A stretch of DNA of 14,328 bases from Pseudorhodobacter sp. (GCA_014378345.1 JACMNW010000388.1:1-14328); one strand, 5' to 3'. Counted from the first letter of the stretch, positions 1 through 7,046 are shown. The notes: generated by a model not told the origin, from the sequence alone. Translations and numbers: made by a program.

Positions 1-625
1 CGCGGCGTGGGTAGCACTGGATATGCCGATCGTGTCGGGCAATGTGTCGCTGTATAATGAAACGGACGGATCGGGAATACTGCCAACACCAACGATTGGG
101 GCGGTGGGGTTGCTGGCGAATTTGGATGACATGATTGCCGGGCGGCCTTTTGCGGGTGACGTGGCGCTTCTGATCGGCGAGACGCGCGGGCATCTGGGGC
201 AGTCGGCCCTGCTGGCTGAGGCGTTCGGGATGGAATTGGGCGATGCGCCGTTTGTGGATTTGGTAGCCGAACGGTTGCACGGTGAATTCGTGAGGTCGGT
301 TCGGGCGCATATCCGGGCGGCGACTGATTTGTCGGATGGTGGGCTGGCGTTGGCAGCGTTTGAGATGGCTGAGGGCGCAGATCTGGGCGTCGTGCTGCAG
401 GCGGGGGATATTCCCACGCTGTTTGGCGAGGATCAGGCGCGGTATTTAATCGCCTGCACCGCTGGCGGTGCTGTGGCGATTGCGGCTGCGGCCAAAATCG
501 CGGGAGTGCCCTGCGCAATTGTGGGGCAGTTTGGCAGCGATGTTGTGCGGTTTGGCGATGCTGCGGCGGCTTTGGCCGACTTGTCGGCGGTGTATCGTGG
601 GGCGTTTGCAAAAATCGTAGCTTGA
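1..625 (+). CDS. purL: Phosphoribosylformylglycinamidine synthase subunit PurL, C-terminal part (5' end outside window)
   Basis: PurL catalyses the ATP- and glutamine-dependent conversion of FGAR to FGAM in cytoplasmic de novo purine synthesis. The reading frame is open from the left edge of the window (codons start at base 2) and ends with TGA at 623-625, so only about the last 207 residues are present. Seen directly: the conserved block PIVSGNVSLYNET, then TPTIGAVGLL, and later DLSDGGLALAAFEMAE, which is the SDGG element of the C-terminal AIRS/PurM-like ATP-binding domain. The ATG at 23 lies inside the conserved block and is not a start. The small size of the last domain fits the PurL of the separate PurS/PurQ/PurL system, but this cannot be proven from the fragment. 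A hairpin and a repeat-like segment follow the gene. Confidence 0.95.
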   Translation, partial: AAWVALDMPIVSGNVSLYNETDGSGILPTPTIGAVGLLANLDDMIAGRPFAGDVALLIGETRGHLGQSALLAEAFGMELGDAPFVDLVAERLHGEFVRSVRAHIRAATDLSDGGLALAAFEMAEGADLGVVLQAGDIPTLFGEDQARYLIACTAGGAVAIAAAAKIAGVPCAIVGQFGSDVVRFGDAAAALADLSAVYRGAFAKIVA

Positions 626-635
626 TATCTGAGGC

Positions 636-690
636 AAGCTGGGGGTTTTCCACCCCCAGACCCCCGGAGGATATTTGCGCCAAAATGAAA
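636..690. repeat. Candidate Rhodobacteraceae intergenic repeat element
   Basis: The segment combines a G5/C5 hairpin, a second C5 run (ACCCCCGGAGG) and then ATATTTGCGCCAAAATGAA. The order hairpin, CCCCCGGAGGATATTT, purine-rich AAATGAA resembles a short sequence I recall as recurring after genes in Rhodobacteraceae genomes. Only one copy is visible here, so calling it a repeat rests on that recollection and not on the window. Confidence 0.35.
639..659 (+). terminator. Hairpin after purL, possible terminator
   Basis: A perfect 7-bp stem (CTGGGGG at 639-645, CCCCCAG at 653-659) with a 7-base loop lies 14 bases after the purL stop. It has no T-run directly after it, so intrinsic termination is uncertain. 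The hairpin is also the left part of a repeat-like segment described separately. Confidence 0.45.
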
Positions 691-762
691 TCAAAGAGCA
701 GTGGCTTGCAGTGCAGGCAGTGGCGTCCTAGATTTAGGGCAACTGAGTAAAGGATAAGTCTG

Positions 763-1005
763 ATGGCGATGGAAGCCCGCGATATTGAAAGCCTGATCCG
801 GGGGGCGTTCCCGCAGGCAAAGATCACCATCACCGACCTTGCGGGCGACGGTAATCATTGGGCTGCCGAAGTGATTGATGACAGTTTCAAAGGCATGAAC
901 CGGGTCCAGCAACAGCGTGCGGTTTATGCCAGCCTTAAAGGCAAGATGGACGGCGCACACGGCGAGTTGCATGCGCTGGCGTTGACCACCAAGGCGCCGG
1001 AGTGA
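763..1005 (+). CDS. BolA family protein (IbaG/BolA2-like)
   Basis: A small (80-residue) cytoplasmic BolA-fold protein. BolA proteins pair with CGFS monothiol glutaredoxins, sharing a [2Fe-2S] cluster, and act in Fe-S trafficking or iron sensing. Visible features are an N-terminal helix (residues 6-15), the loop with NHW (His32), the family signature FKGMNRVQQQRAVYASL (42-58) and the near-C-terminal LHALALTT, whose His70 matches the conserved cluster-ligand histidine. The start is the ATG at 763 with AAGGA at 750-754, 8 bases upstream; an in-frame ATG at 769 is a weaker alternative. The nearby CGFS glutaredoxin gene (1156) matches the usual partner and supports the assignment. The C-terminal tail is short. 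Confidence 0.93.
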   Translation: MAMEARDIESLIRGAFPQAKITITDLAGDGNHWAAEVIDDSFKGMNRVQQQRAVYASLKGKMDGAHGELHALALTTKAPE

Positions 1006-1008
1006 ATA

Positions 1009-1092
1009 ATGGAACTTTGGAAATATGTTATTGTGGGATTAGGCGTAGGGGCAGCGATTGTTTACTTGATTAACAAGTCTCACTCTACCTAA
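1009..1092 (+). CDS. 27-residue single-pass membrane peptide between bolA-like gene and grxD
   Basis: A short ORF, MELWKYVIVGLGVGAAIVYL followed by INKSHST, starts 3 bases after the bolA stop. GGAG at 999-1002 (inside the bolA end) sits 6 bases before the ATG, a normal Shine-Dalgarno distance. The product would be one hydrophobic helix (about residues 6-21) with a glycine-rich face (GLGVG) and a short polar, positively charged tail, typical of small membrane proteins. I do not recognise a family. Its tight spacing suggests co-translation with bolA. The ORF is so short that chance cannot be excluded. Confidence 0.5.
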   Translation: MELWKYVIVGLGVGAAIVYLINKSHST

Positions 1093-1155
1093 GTGGCAAA
1101 AAACTATGGACGTAATTGGCCGATAACTATCGGCATGATGTGACAGGAACAAGAG

Positions 1156-1515
1156 ATGACCGCAGCAGATATAATCCGTGACACAGTAACCAAGAACGAT
1201 GTCGTCCTCTTCATGAAGGGCACAAAGATGATGCCGCAATGCGGGTTTTCATCGAAAGTCGCGGGCGTGCTAAACTACATGGGCGTGGAGTTTGCCGATG
1301 TGAATGTGCTGGCTGACGCCGATATCCGCCAAGGCATCAAGGATTTTTCCGACTGGCCGACGATCCCGCAGTTGTATGTGAAGGGTGAATTTGTCGGCGG
1401 CTGCGATATTGTCACTGAGATGACGTTATCGGGTGAATTGGACCAGTTGTTTGAGGCCAAGGGCGTTGTTTACGACAAAGCGGCGGCAGAGAAGATTCGC
1501 GAGGCGAATGCCTAG
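1156..1515 (+). CDS. grxD: Monothiol glutaredoxin, CGFS type (Grx4/GrxD)
   Basis: Cytoplasmic Fe-S carrier that binds a glutathione-ligated [2Fe-2S] cluster as a homodimer or as a heterodimer with BolA, and passes clusters to apo-proteins. The 119-residue protein has the Grx fold with KGT (21-23), the active-site CGFS (29-32), the WPTIPQLYVKGEFVGG block (67-82) with the cis-proline TIP, and GGCD (81-84) for glutathione binding. Length is standard for single-domain CGFS proteins. The start ATG at 1156 has AGGA at 1145-1148, 7 bases upstream. It lies 150 bp after the bolA-like gene on the same strand, with the 27-residue ORF between them, consistent with one functional unit. It converges with the MliC-type gene, with no clear terminator in the 30-bp gap. 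Confidence 0.96.
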   Translation: MTAADIIRDTVTKNDVVLFMKGTKMMPQCGFSSKVAGVLNYMGVEFADVNVLADADIRQGIKDFSDWPTIPQLYVKGEFVGGCDIVTEMTLSGELDQLFEAKGVVYDKAAAEKIREANA

Positions 1516-1545
1516 GATTTGGGTCCTGCGGTTGATCCGTGGGGC

Positions 1546-1884
1546 TTAGGTTTGGGTGCAGGCGGCCAACAGCGTGGTTTCGGTGTTTGTGGTGCCATCG
1601 TGCCAGAGCAGCTTGGCCTCGTTGCCATTGGTTAGCCAGACGTAGTTAGACCCGTCAGACGGCCAGCCGTAACGCGCGCCAGAGGCTGCGGGTTCGGAAT
1701 AAAGCAGGATCTGATTGCCCTCGACCATCAGCACGGCAATCGCGCTATCGCCGGAGTCTGCATAGACCACGGGAACCTGCACCCCGCGTTCGCAGGTATA
1801 GCGGTTATTCTGCACGTTCATGTCCGCCATGGCAAAGGTGGGCAAGCAGACACAGGCCAGCCCAAGCGCGATGCGGTGGATCAC
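1546..1884 (-). CDS. MliC-type periplasmic C-type lysozyme inhibitor
   Basis: Predicted secreted 112-residue protein of the MliC/COG3895 type, which blocks host or environmental C-type lysozyme. Residues 1-20 form a signal peptide ending in FAMA, with likely cleavage before D21; no clean lipobox precedes the two early cysteines, so a soluble periplasmic form is favoured over a lipoprotein. The mature part has YTCERG (Cys31), a second Cys109 near the end that could pair with it, SGARY (68-72), and the family-like W83-x3-G87-x2-A90-x-L92. The start is a GTG at 1884 that overlaps the zapA stop (GTGA), which points to translational coupling; the signal peptide also needs this start. It is the last gene of the coiled-coil/zapA cluster. 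Confidence 0.78.
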   Translation of the reverse strand: MIHRIALGLACVCLPTFAMADMNVQNNRYTCERGVQVPVVYADSGDSAIAVLMVEGNQILLYSEPAASGARYGWPSDGSNYVWLTNGNEAKLLWHDGTTNTETTLLAACTQT

Positions 1885-2225
1885 GATGCGCGCCTGTCCA
1901 GCATGTCAGCCATTGCTTCGGCGCGGTCGGCAAGATCGCTTAGGGTTGTCAGCGCCAAGGGTGCGGCCGCCACTGGAGTTGAAGCCCCTGCAGCCAGTTT
2001 TGCCTTATGCTCGCGCAGCTCGTCCTCCAGTGCTGCGGTTTTATCGGCCAGCATCAGGCCCGCCATCAGCAACAATCGTGCATCGGTCATCCGGCCCATC
2101 TGCCCGACCAGAACCTGTGCCTCGCTGTCCAGCATGGCGGCGGCGGAGCGTAGGAAATGTTCCTCGCCGGGCTGGCAGGCCACCAAAAACGTACGGCCGC
2201 CAATGGTGATATCCAGTTCAGGCAT
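1881..2225 (-). CDS. zapA: Cell division protein ZapA
   Basis: ZapA binds FtsZ and promotes bundling and alignment of protofilaments in the cytoplasmic Z-ring. The 114-residue product begins MPELDITIGGRTFLVACQPG, the beta-hairpin start typical of ZapA, followed by the EEHFLRSAAAMLDSE helix, a region with RLLLMAGLMLADK, and a C-terminal charged and alanine-rich coiled region (ALEDELREHKAKL). The ATG at 2225 is preferred because AGG lies about 9 bases upstream; a GTG at 2231 is too close to that site. The gene overlaps the upstream coiled-coil gene by 8 bp and the downstream MliC-type gene by 4 bp, so the three are almost certainly one transcript. Confidence 0.88.
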   Translation of the reverse strand: MPELDITIGGRTFLVACQPGEEHFLRSAAAMLDSEAQVLVGQMGRMTDARLLLMAGLMLADKTAALEDELREHKAKLAAGASTPVAAAPLALTTLSDLADRAEAMADMLDRRAS

Positions 2226-2706
2226 CTTCACGGACCTCTTCGATCAGGGGGGCAAGTTCTGCCAGAATTTCATCCATTTGAGCGACTTCGGTCTGCCGTG
2301 TGGCCCGCAGCGCATCCAGTTCGGCCTGCATGGCGCGGTTAACCAAATTCGGGTCTGACAGACCTTGCGCAGACGCCTCACGCAAGATGCGCAGCACTTC
2401 GCGCAGCTGCACATTGGTGTTGCGCATGCGTTTCAACTCAGCCCCTTGGGTATCAAGCTGTTCTGACATCTGGGTTAGTTTGGCGGCAGTGTGCGATTGC
2501 GTCTCTGTCTCTTTTTCTTTGACCGCGCGCAGCCGTTCGTTCAGTTGCGCAGACAGCATGCGTTCTTCGTCCAGCGCGATTTGCAGATCGTTGGTGGCAT
2601 CAGGTGCGGGCGGGGGCGGTGATTGGACATGCAGACCGTTTATACCCGCGCCGATCCTGTCCAGCGCCAGCCCAAGTCTTTGCTCAAGTTCGCCTAAATC
2701 TTGCAT
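2218..2706 (-). CDS. Coiled-coil protein upstream of zapA, function unknown
   Basis: A 162-residue cytoplasmic protein with no signal peptide or membrane segment. It has a short amphipathic N-terminus (QDLGELEQRLGLALDRI), a proline-rich linker (SPPPPAPDA, about 29-37), then mostly helical sequence with heptad-like Leu/Met/Ala spacing to the end, ending EILAELAPLIEEVREDA. I do not recognise a named family. Its overlap with zapA (8 bp) suggests a role linked to division, perhaps as a coiled-coil ZapA partner analogous to ZapB, but this is inference from position only. The ATG at 2706 has AAGGGC about 8 bases upstream. The upstream 220 bp to tkt must contain divergent promoters, but none stands out. 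Confidence 0.82.
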   Translation of the reverse strand: MQDLGELEQRLGLALDRIGAGINGLHVQSPPPPAPDATNDLQIALDEERMLSAQLNERLRAVKEKETETQSHTAAKLTQMSEQLDTQGAELKRMRNTNVQLREVLRILREASAQGLSDPNLVNRAMQAELDALRATRQTEVAQMDEILAELAPLIEEVREDA

Positions 2707-2927
2707 GCCCCTGCCCTTTGTCTTTTATCACGCCAGCGATTCCGCGTTGTACCATGTGAATCTGCCACAAGACTTGCGAATCGCAGGCGGCGCCGTCAAC
2801 CCTGATCTTAGCGCAAAGTTTACGGGGGTGTCTGCCTTTTGGGGCCTTCCTGCGATGGCCGTGCTTGATCTTGCCGCCCACGCTGCTATTGAGCCTGCAC
2901 CCCGTTTTCAAAGTTAGGATCCCGGCC

Positions 2928-4949
2928 TTGGACATATCAGCGCTTCGCGCCCAACACCCCGACCATTGGAATAAGGCCTGCGCCATTCGCACGCTGACGT
3001 TGGATGCAGTGGCCGCGGCCAATTCGGGACATTCGGGAATGCCGATGGGCATGGCCGATGTGGCGACGGTGTTGTATGAGAAGCACCTTAGCTTTGATGC
3101 ATCAATGCCGCATTGGGCGAACCGGGATCGGTTTATCTTGTCTGCGGGCCACGGGTCTATGTTGATTTATGCATTGCTGTATCTGACGGGTTACGCAGAT
3201 ATGACAATCGTGCAGATCAAGAATTTCCGTCAATGGGGGGCGATCACGGCAGGGCACCCGGAATATGGGCATGTCAGCGGCGTTGAAACCACGACAGGGC
3301 CGCTTGGCCAGGGCATTGCCAATTCGGTGGGGTTTGCGATTGCCGAGGAATCCTTGCGCGCGCGCTGGGGTGCACGCGTAATGGACCATTACACCTATGT
3401 CATCGCCGGCGACGGCTGTTTGATGGAGGGTGTCAGCCAAGAGGCCATTGGGCTGGCAGGCAAGCAACAGCTGAGCCGCCTGTTCGTGCTGTGGGACAAC
3501 AACGGCATTACGATTGATGGCAAAGTGTCCATCTCAGACACTACGGATCAGAAAGCGCGCTTTGCGGCCAGCGGTTGGGATGTGTTTGAGTGTGACGGCC
3601 ATGATCCGGTGGCAATTGATAATGCGATTTCGGCGGCCAAGGCCTCGGCCGGCCCGGCGATGATTGCTTGTGCGACCCATATCGCCCTTGGATCTTCGGC
3701 GCAGGATACGTCAAAAGGTCATGGTGCTTTGACCGATGCCAAGCTGGTGGCGGATACCAAGGCGGCATACGGTTGGGATCATGCACCGTTCGTCATTCCC
3801 AAAGACATAAAATCGGCATGGGAGGTTATTGGCCGCAAAGGCATGGCCGCGCGCATAGAATGGGAAGCGCGAATGGCCGCCCTTCCGGCCGCGAAGCAAG
3901 CTGAGTTTGCACGGATATTTGCGGGTGATGCCCCGGTAAAACTGGCTGTTGCCATTCGCGCGGTGAAGAAGGCGGCGGTTGACGCGTTGCCAAAGGTGGC
4001 CACGCGTCGTGCATCCGAAATGGTTCTGGAGGCGGTTAACCCGGTCATGACGGAAACCATCGGCGGGTCTGCGGACCTGACTGGATCAAACAACACCAAA
4101 ACGCCTGATATGGGCACGTTTGCGCCGGACAACCGCAAGGGGCGCTACGTCTATTATGGCATTCGCGAACATGGCATGGCGTCGGCCATGAACGGCATGA
4201 TCTTGCATGGCGGGGTGCGCCCGTACGGTGGCACGTTCATGTGTTTCACCGATTACGCGCGCCCTGCGATGCGGCTGTCAGCCTTGATGGGTGTGCCGGT
4301 GGTTTACGTGATGACGCATGACAGCATCGGCCTTGGCGAAGATGGCCCGACCCACCAACCGGTGGAACATCTGGCAATATCGCGCGCCACGCCAAATACT
4401 TGGGTGTTCCGCCCCGCCGATCTGGTGGAAACGGCAGAGGCTTGGGAGATAGCACTTTCATCGAAAACCACGCCGTCTGTGCTGGCGCTAAGCCGCCAAA
4501 ACCTGCCTGCAGTTCGCACCACCCATACCAACCAGAATATGGTGGCCAAAGGCGGCTATGTGCTGGCAGAGGCGACGGGCAAGCGGCAGGCGATATTGAT
4601 GGCAACCGGGTCTGAAGTTGAAATCGCCATGAAAGCCCGCGCGCTGCTGGAGGCGGACGGGATTGGCACGCGGGTTGTATCCATGCCCTGCTGGGAATTG
4701 TTTGAGGAACAAGATGCGGCGTGGCGCCGCAAGGTATTGCCGCCGGGACCTGTGCGGGTAGCGGTTGAGGCTGGCATTCGTTTTGGTTGGGACCGCTGGT
4801 TGTTTGGCGAAGGCGGCAAACGCGAAAAATCGGGCTTCATCGGGATGCACGGCTTTGGCGCGTCTGCTCCGATAGATCGGCTGTACCAGGAATTTGGCAT
4901 TACGGCCGAGGCGACTGCGGCAGAGGTAAAGTCACTGCTTGCCCCCTAA
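2928..4949 (+). CDS. tkt: Transketolase
   Basis: Thiamine-diphosphate enzyme of the pentose phosphate pathway that moves two-carbon ketol units between sugar phosphates. The 673-residue product is full length. Seen: SGHSGMPMGMAD (33-44), GPLGQG (124-129), the ThDP motif starting GDGCLMEG (161-168) and ending NN (191-192), the central pyrimidine-binding domain with GSADLTGSNNT, YYGIREHGMA with the catalytic Glu at about 414, and GEDGPTHQPVEH. The start is a TTG at 2928, giving MDISALRAQHPDHWNKA, with AGGA at 2916-2919, 8 bases upstream. The frame is open farther upstream to a TTG at 2865, but those 21 residues do not look conserved. It ends 8 bases before a strong hairpin. Confidence 0.96.
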   Translation: MDISALRAQHPDHWNKACAIRTLTLDAVAAANSGHSGMPMGMADVATVLYEKHLSFDASMPHWANRDRFILSAGHGSMLIYALLYLTGYADMTIVQIKNFRQWGAITAGHPEYGHVSGVETTTGPLGQGIANSVGFAIAEESLRARWGARVMDHYTYVIAGDGCLMEGVSQEAIGLAGKQQLSRLFVLWDNNGITIDGKVSISDTTDQKARFAASGWDVFECDGHDPVAIDNAISAAKASAGPAMIACATHIALGSSAQDTSKGHGALTDAKLVADTKAAYGWDHAPFVIPKDIKSAWEVIGRKGMAARIEWEARMAALPAAKQAEFARIFAGDAPVKLAVAIRAVKKAAVDALPKVATRRASEMVLEAVNPVMTETIGGSADLTGSNNTKTPDMGTFAPDNRKGRYVYYGIREHGMASAMNGMILHGGVRPYGGTFMCFTDYARPAMRLSALMGVPVVYVMTHDSIGLGEDGPTHQPVEHLAISRATPNTWVFRPADLVETAEAWEIALSSKTTPSVLALSRQNLPAVRTTHTNQNMVAKGGYVLAEATGKRQAILMATGSEVEIAMKARALLEADGIGTRVVSMPCWELFEEQDAAWRRKVLPPGPVRVAVEAGIRFGWDRWLFGEGGKREKSGFIGMHGFGASAPIDRLYQEFGITAEATAAEVKSLLAP

Positions 4950-4956
4950 GATAGTG

Positions 4957-4994
4957 CAAAAGGCCGACGGCTTGGCGGCGCGGCCTTTTGTTTC
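4957..4994. terminator. Intrinsic terminator shared by tkt and the converging DUF2934 gene
   Basis: A perfect 10-bp inverted repeat, CAAAAGGCCG (4957-4966) and CGGCCTTTTG (4981-4990), encloses a 14-base loop and is followed by TTTCC. The A/T outer stem gives T-runs on both strands, so it can serve tkt (+) and the gene ending at 5000 (-). Confidence 0.85.
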
Positions 4995-4999
4995 CTTCT

Positions 5000-5623
5000 T
5001 CAGCGGTCAAATACAGGCTGGTCGATTAGCCCATCGTCGTTGATATCATCACCTTCGGCCGGGTCTTCGTTATCGGCATCAGTGTCGTCGGAAGTAATGT
5101 CTGCATCGGCGACTGAAATGTCGGGCAGGTCTTGCTCAACCACACGCTCGTAGGGCAGCACACCGCCCGTCTCAGATGCGTCGCCATCAGATTGCCGAAT
5201 TTCGTCTTCTTCGCCCCGCGATTGGGTGATCGCGGCGGTTGGAAAGGCAGTTGGATTGACCCATTCAGTCGTCTGCGGCGCGACATAGGAACCGACAATG
5301 GGGCGGCTCAGGGGGTCAAGGCCCGTAGCGCCGTCACTGTCGCCATCGTCGGGGACGCTAGGATAGGTTGTCTCCTCGCCTTGGTCGGTAAGCGTTGGAA
5401 ATTCGCCAAGATTGCGCATCAGTGCGGATTCTTCGACCACCGGTTTTGCCGCTTCCTCGGGGTCAAGCGTCCCAGCCTTGGGATTTTCCTCGATTGCGAT
5501 CAGCATGCTGGCGTCATCGAGATAGTGGTCAGCCCCGCCCTCAGGCCGCCCCGCATCCTGCCAAAGCCGATCTGCCCGCTCAGCGATCCGCTTTTCCCAT
5601 GCAGCAAATTCCTTTTGGTCCAT
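5000..5623 (-). CDS. DUF2934-containing acidic protein with Ca-loop-like motifs
   Basis: A 207-residue protein of unknown function. Residues 9-33 (WEKRIAERADRLWQDAGRPE then GGADH) match the short DUF2934 pattern, in which a helix is followed by a GRPEG-type turn. The rest has few hydrophobic segments and is very acidic, probably disordered, with D93-x-D95-x-D97-G98 and, close to the C-terminus, D193-x-N195-x-D197-G198-x-I200-D201, both resembling EF-hand-type calcium loops. No signal peptide or membrane segment is seen. Two adjacent ATG codons (5626, 5623) are possible; AGGA upstream fits 5623 slightly better. The frame is open farther upstream into the doxX-like gene, but that part is its antisense-like shadow. 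It lies 60 bp after the DoxX-like gene on the same strand, so co-transcription is likely. Confidence 0.8.
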   Translation of the reverse strand: MDQKEFAAWEKRIAERADRLWQDAGRPEGGADHYLDDASMLIAIEENPKAGTLDPEEAAKPVVEESALMRNLGEFPTLTDQGEETTYPSVPDDGDSDGATGLDPLSRPIVGSYVAPQTTEWVNPTAFPTAAITQSRGEEDEIRQSDGDASETGGVLPYERVVEQDLPDISVADADITSDDTDADNEDPAEGDDINDDGLIDQPVFDR

Positions 5624-5685
5624 CATTCTATCCTTTGCATCTGCAACACAAAGCAAAACGTGCAAGCACCCCTGATGGTTCCCGC

Positions 5686-6078
5686 CTACGCGCGCAGGGC
5701 AAAACGCCCTGCCCCATGGGCGGCCAGAACAAGGCAACCGCCTGCAATAGCCCAGTTTTTGACAAAAATCGTCATCTGCCATGGATCATTTGGCAGATAG
5801 TGGAAAATACTGGTGACGCCGCAATATAGCGCCAAGCCGATTGCCACGGGCCGTATGGCGATGCCAAAGATCAGCGCAAGCCCGGCGATCAGGTTGAAGG
5901 CCATGGCGGGCCAGATCAGCCAAATTGGCCAGCCCATGCCCGCAAGCAGGGATTTCACGGCTGACGGGTCTGTACCTTTTTGAACCGCCCCGCCAAGAAA
6001 AAGCACGGCAATCAGGCACCGCCCGATCAGCGTCGCCGTATCAGCAAACCTGTCGCGCGAAAGTCGAAGCGCGGTCAA
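5686..6078 (-). CDS. DoxX family membrane protein
   Basis: A 130-residue inner-membrane protein with about four hydrophobic helices: TLIGRCLIAVLFLGGAVQK (about 15-33), WPIWLIWPAMAFNLIAGLAL, GIAIRPVAIGLALYCGVTSI, and a last one with NWAIAGGCLVLAAHG. The order of helices, the early R-x-L-I-A-x-L-F-L-x-G pattern and the late NWAIAGG helix fit DoxX/SURF4-like proteins. The biochemical role is not defined for most of the family; some members are linked to respiratory or thiol redox functions. The start is a TTG at 6078 that overlaps the stop of the DUF808 gene (TTGA), with AAGG 7 bases upstream inside that gene, a clear sign of translational coupling. A longer frame to 6330 exists but runs through the DUF808 coding region. 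Confidence 0.85.
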   Translation of the reverse strand: MTALRLSRDRFADTATLIGRCLIAVLFLGGAVQKGTDPSAVKSLLAGMGWPIWLIWPAMAFNLIAGLALIFGIAIRPVAIGLALYCGVTSIFHYLPNDPWQMTIFVKNWAIAGGCLVLAAHGAGRFALRA

Positions 6079-7046
6079 TGTGCAGCCTTCGACTTGCCCG
6101 AGAACCGCACCCAGACCGGGCCAATGACACGGGTGGCAAGCGGGATAAGGGCAATGCCCAAGGCCAACCCAAGCACACCGTGGATGGCGGCCTTCACCAG
6201 CCATTCGATAAATCCTGCCGCTGCCGGAACCGCGTGGCCTGCGACAAAGGACCATCCTTCGATCAGGTGACCAAGCCACGGCAGGCCCAATTCCTCCATC
6301 CCGTGGATAATGATCGACCCACCCACCCAAAGCATGGCCATAGTGCCGAGAGTGGAAAGGATGGCCATGACGATTGGCATGCCCAAAACCAAGCCACGCC
6401 CCAGTGCCCGCGTCGTGCGCAATCGTCCACGGGCGGCCATGAACAGGCCCAAATCATCCATTTTAACAATCAGCGCCACGGTGCCATAAACGGCGATGGT
6501 GATGCCTATACCCACGATGGCCAAGGTTATCGCCTCAAACCAAATGTTGCTTTCGGGAATAGCGGCAAGCGCAATTGTCATAATCTCTGCCGACAGAATG
6601 AAATCGGTCTTGATCGCGCCGGATACTTTTTCTTCTTCCAGATGGGCGGGGTCTTTGGTGTTGAAATTGTCTTCAACTTGGGCATCGGCGTGGGGGAATA
6701 GCCTGTGAAACACCTTTTCCGCGCCTTCAAAGCACAGATAGGCCCCGCCTATCATCAGTAACGGCGTGATCCATGTGGGCGCAAAGGTGGAAAGCAGTAG
6801 GGCGGCGGGCAGCAAGAAGATCAGTTTGTTTTTCATTGATCCAAGCGAGATGCGCCAGATAATCGGTAGTTCGCGTTTCGCCTCGAACCCGTGTACGTAT
6901 TTGGGCGTGACGGCGGCATCATCAATCACGACCCCCGCCGCTTTTGCACCAGCTTTGGCTGCCGCCGCCGCGATATCATCAACCGACGCTGCCGCCACTT
7001 TTGCAATGGCTGCCACGTCGTCCAGAAGGGCAAGAAGTCCGCTCAT
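6075..7046 (-). CDS. DUF808 (YedI-type) inner membrane protein
   Basis: A 323-residue multi-pass membrane protein of the DUF808/YedI family, whose function is unknown. It starts MSGLLALLDDVAAIAKVAAA, the typical DUF808 N-terminus, followed by an alanine-rich helix, VVIDDAAVTPKYVHGF, the block ELPIIWRISLGSMKNKLIFL (residues about 60-79) and then several membrane helices with FEGAEKVFH and the conserved-looking KTDFILSAEIMTIAL. The ATG at 7046 is chosen because the family begins at MSGL; a purine-rich GAGAG lies upstream. Upstream extension to 7118 adds unrelated residues. It is the first gene of the DUF808, DoxX, DUF2934 run and is divergent from the 47-residue membrane protein gene. Confidence 0.92.
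   Translation of the reverse strand: MSGLLALLDDVAAIAKVAAASVDDIAAAAAKAGAKAAGVVIDDAAVTPKYVHGFEAKRELPIIWRISLGSMKNKLIFLLPAALLLSTFAPTWITPLLMIGGAYLCFEGAEKVFHRLFPHADAQVEDNFNTKDPAHLEEEKVSGAIKTDFILSAEIMTIALAAIPESNIWFEAITLAIVGIGITIAVYGTVALIVKMDDLGLFMAARGRLRTTRALGRGLVLGMPIVMAILSTLGTMAMLWVGGSIIIHGMEELGLPWLGHLIEGWSFVAGHAVPAAAGFIEWLVKAAIHGVLGLALGIALIPLATRVIGPVWVRFSGKSKAAH

Noticed and set aside
1516..2231. 6S RNA (ssrS), which often lies close to zapA
   Set aside because: zapA is followed by an overlapping coding gene and then a 30-bp gap to grxD, leaving no room for a 6S RNA here.
2707..2927. Promoter or riboswitch upstream of transketolase
   Set aside because: No paired -35/-10 boxes or recognisable riboswitch core could be supported in the 220-bp divergent spacer.
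5624..5782. N-terminal extension of the DUF2934 protein up to 5782
   Set aside because: The extra 53 residues are rich in Cys, Arg and Trp, run over the end of the DoxX-like gene, and lack a ribosome site; the family starts near the ATG pair at 5623-5626.
6079..6330. N-terminal extension of the DoxX-like protein up to 6330
   Set aside because: This is an alternate frame of the DUF808 gene; residues are not DoxX-like and the coupled TTG start explains the gene.
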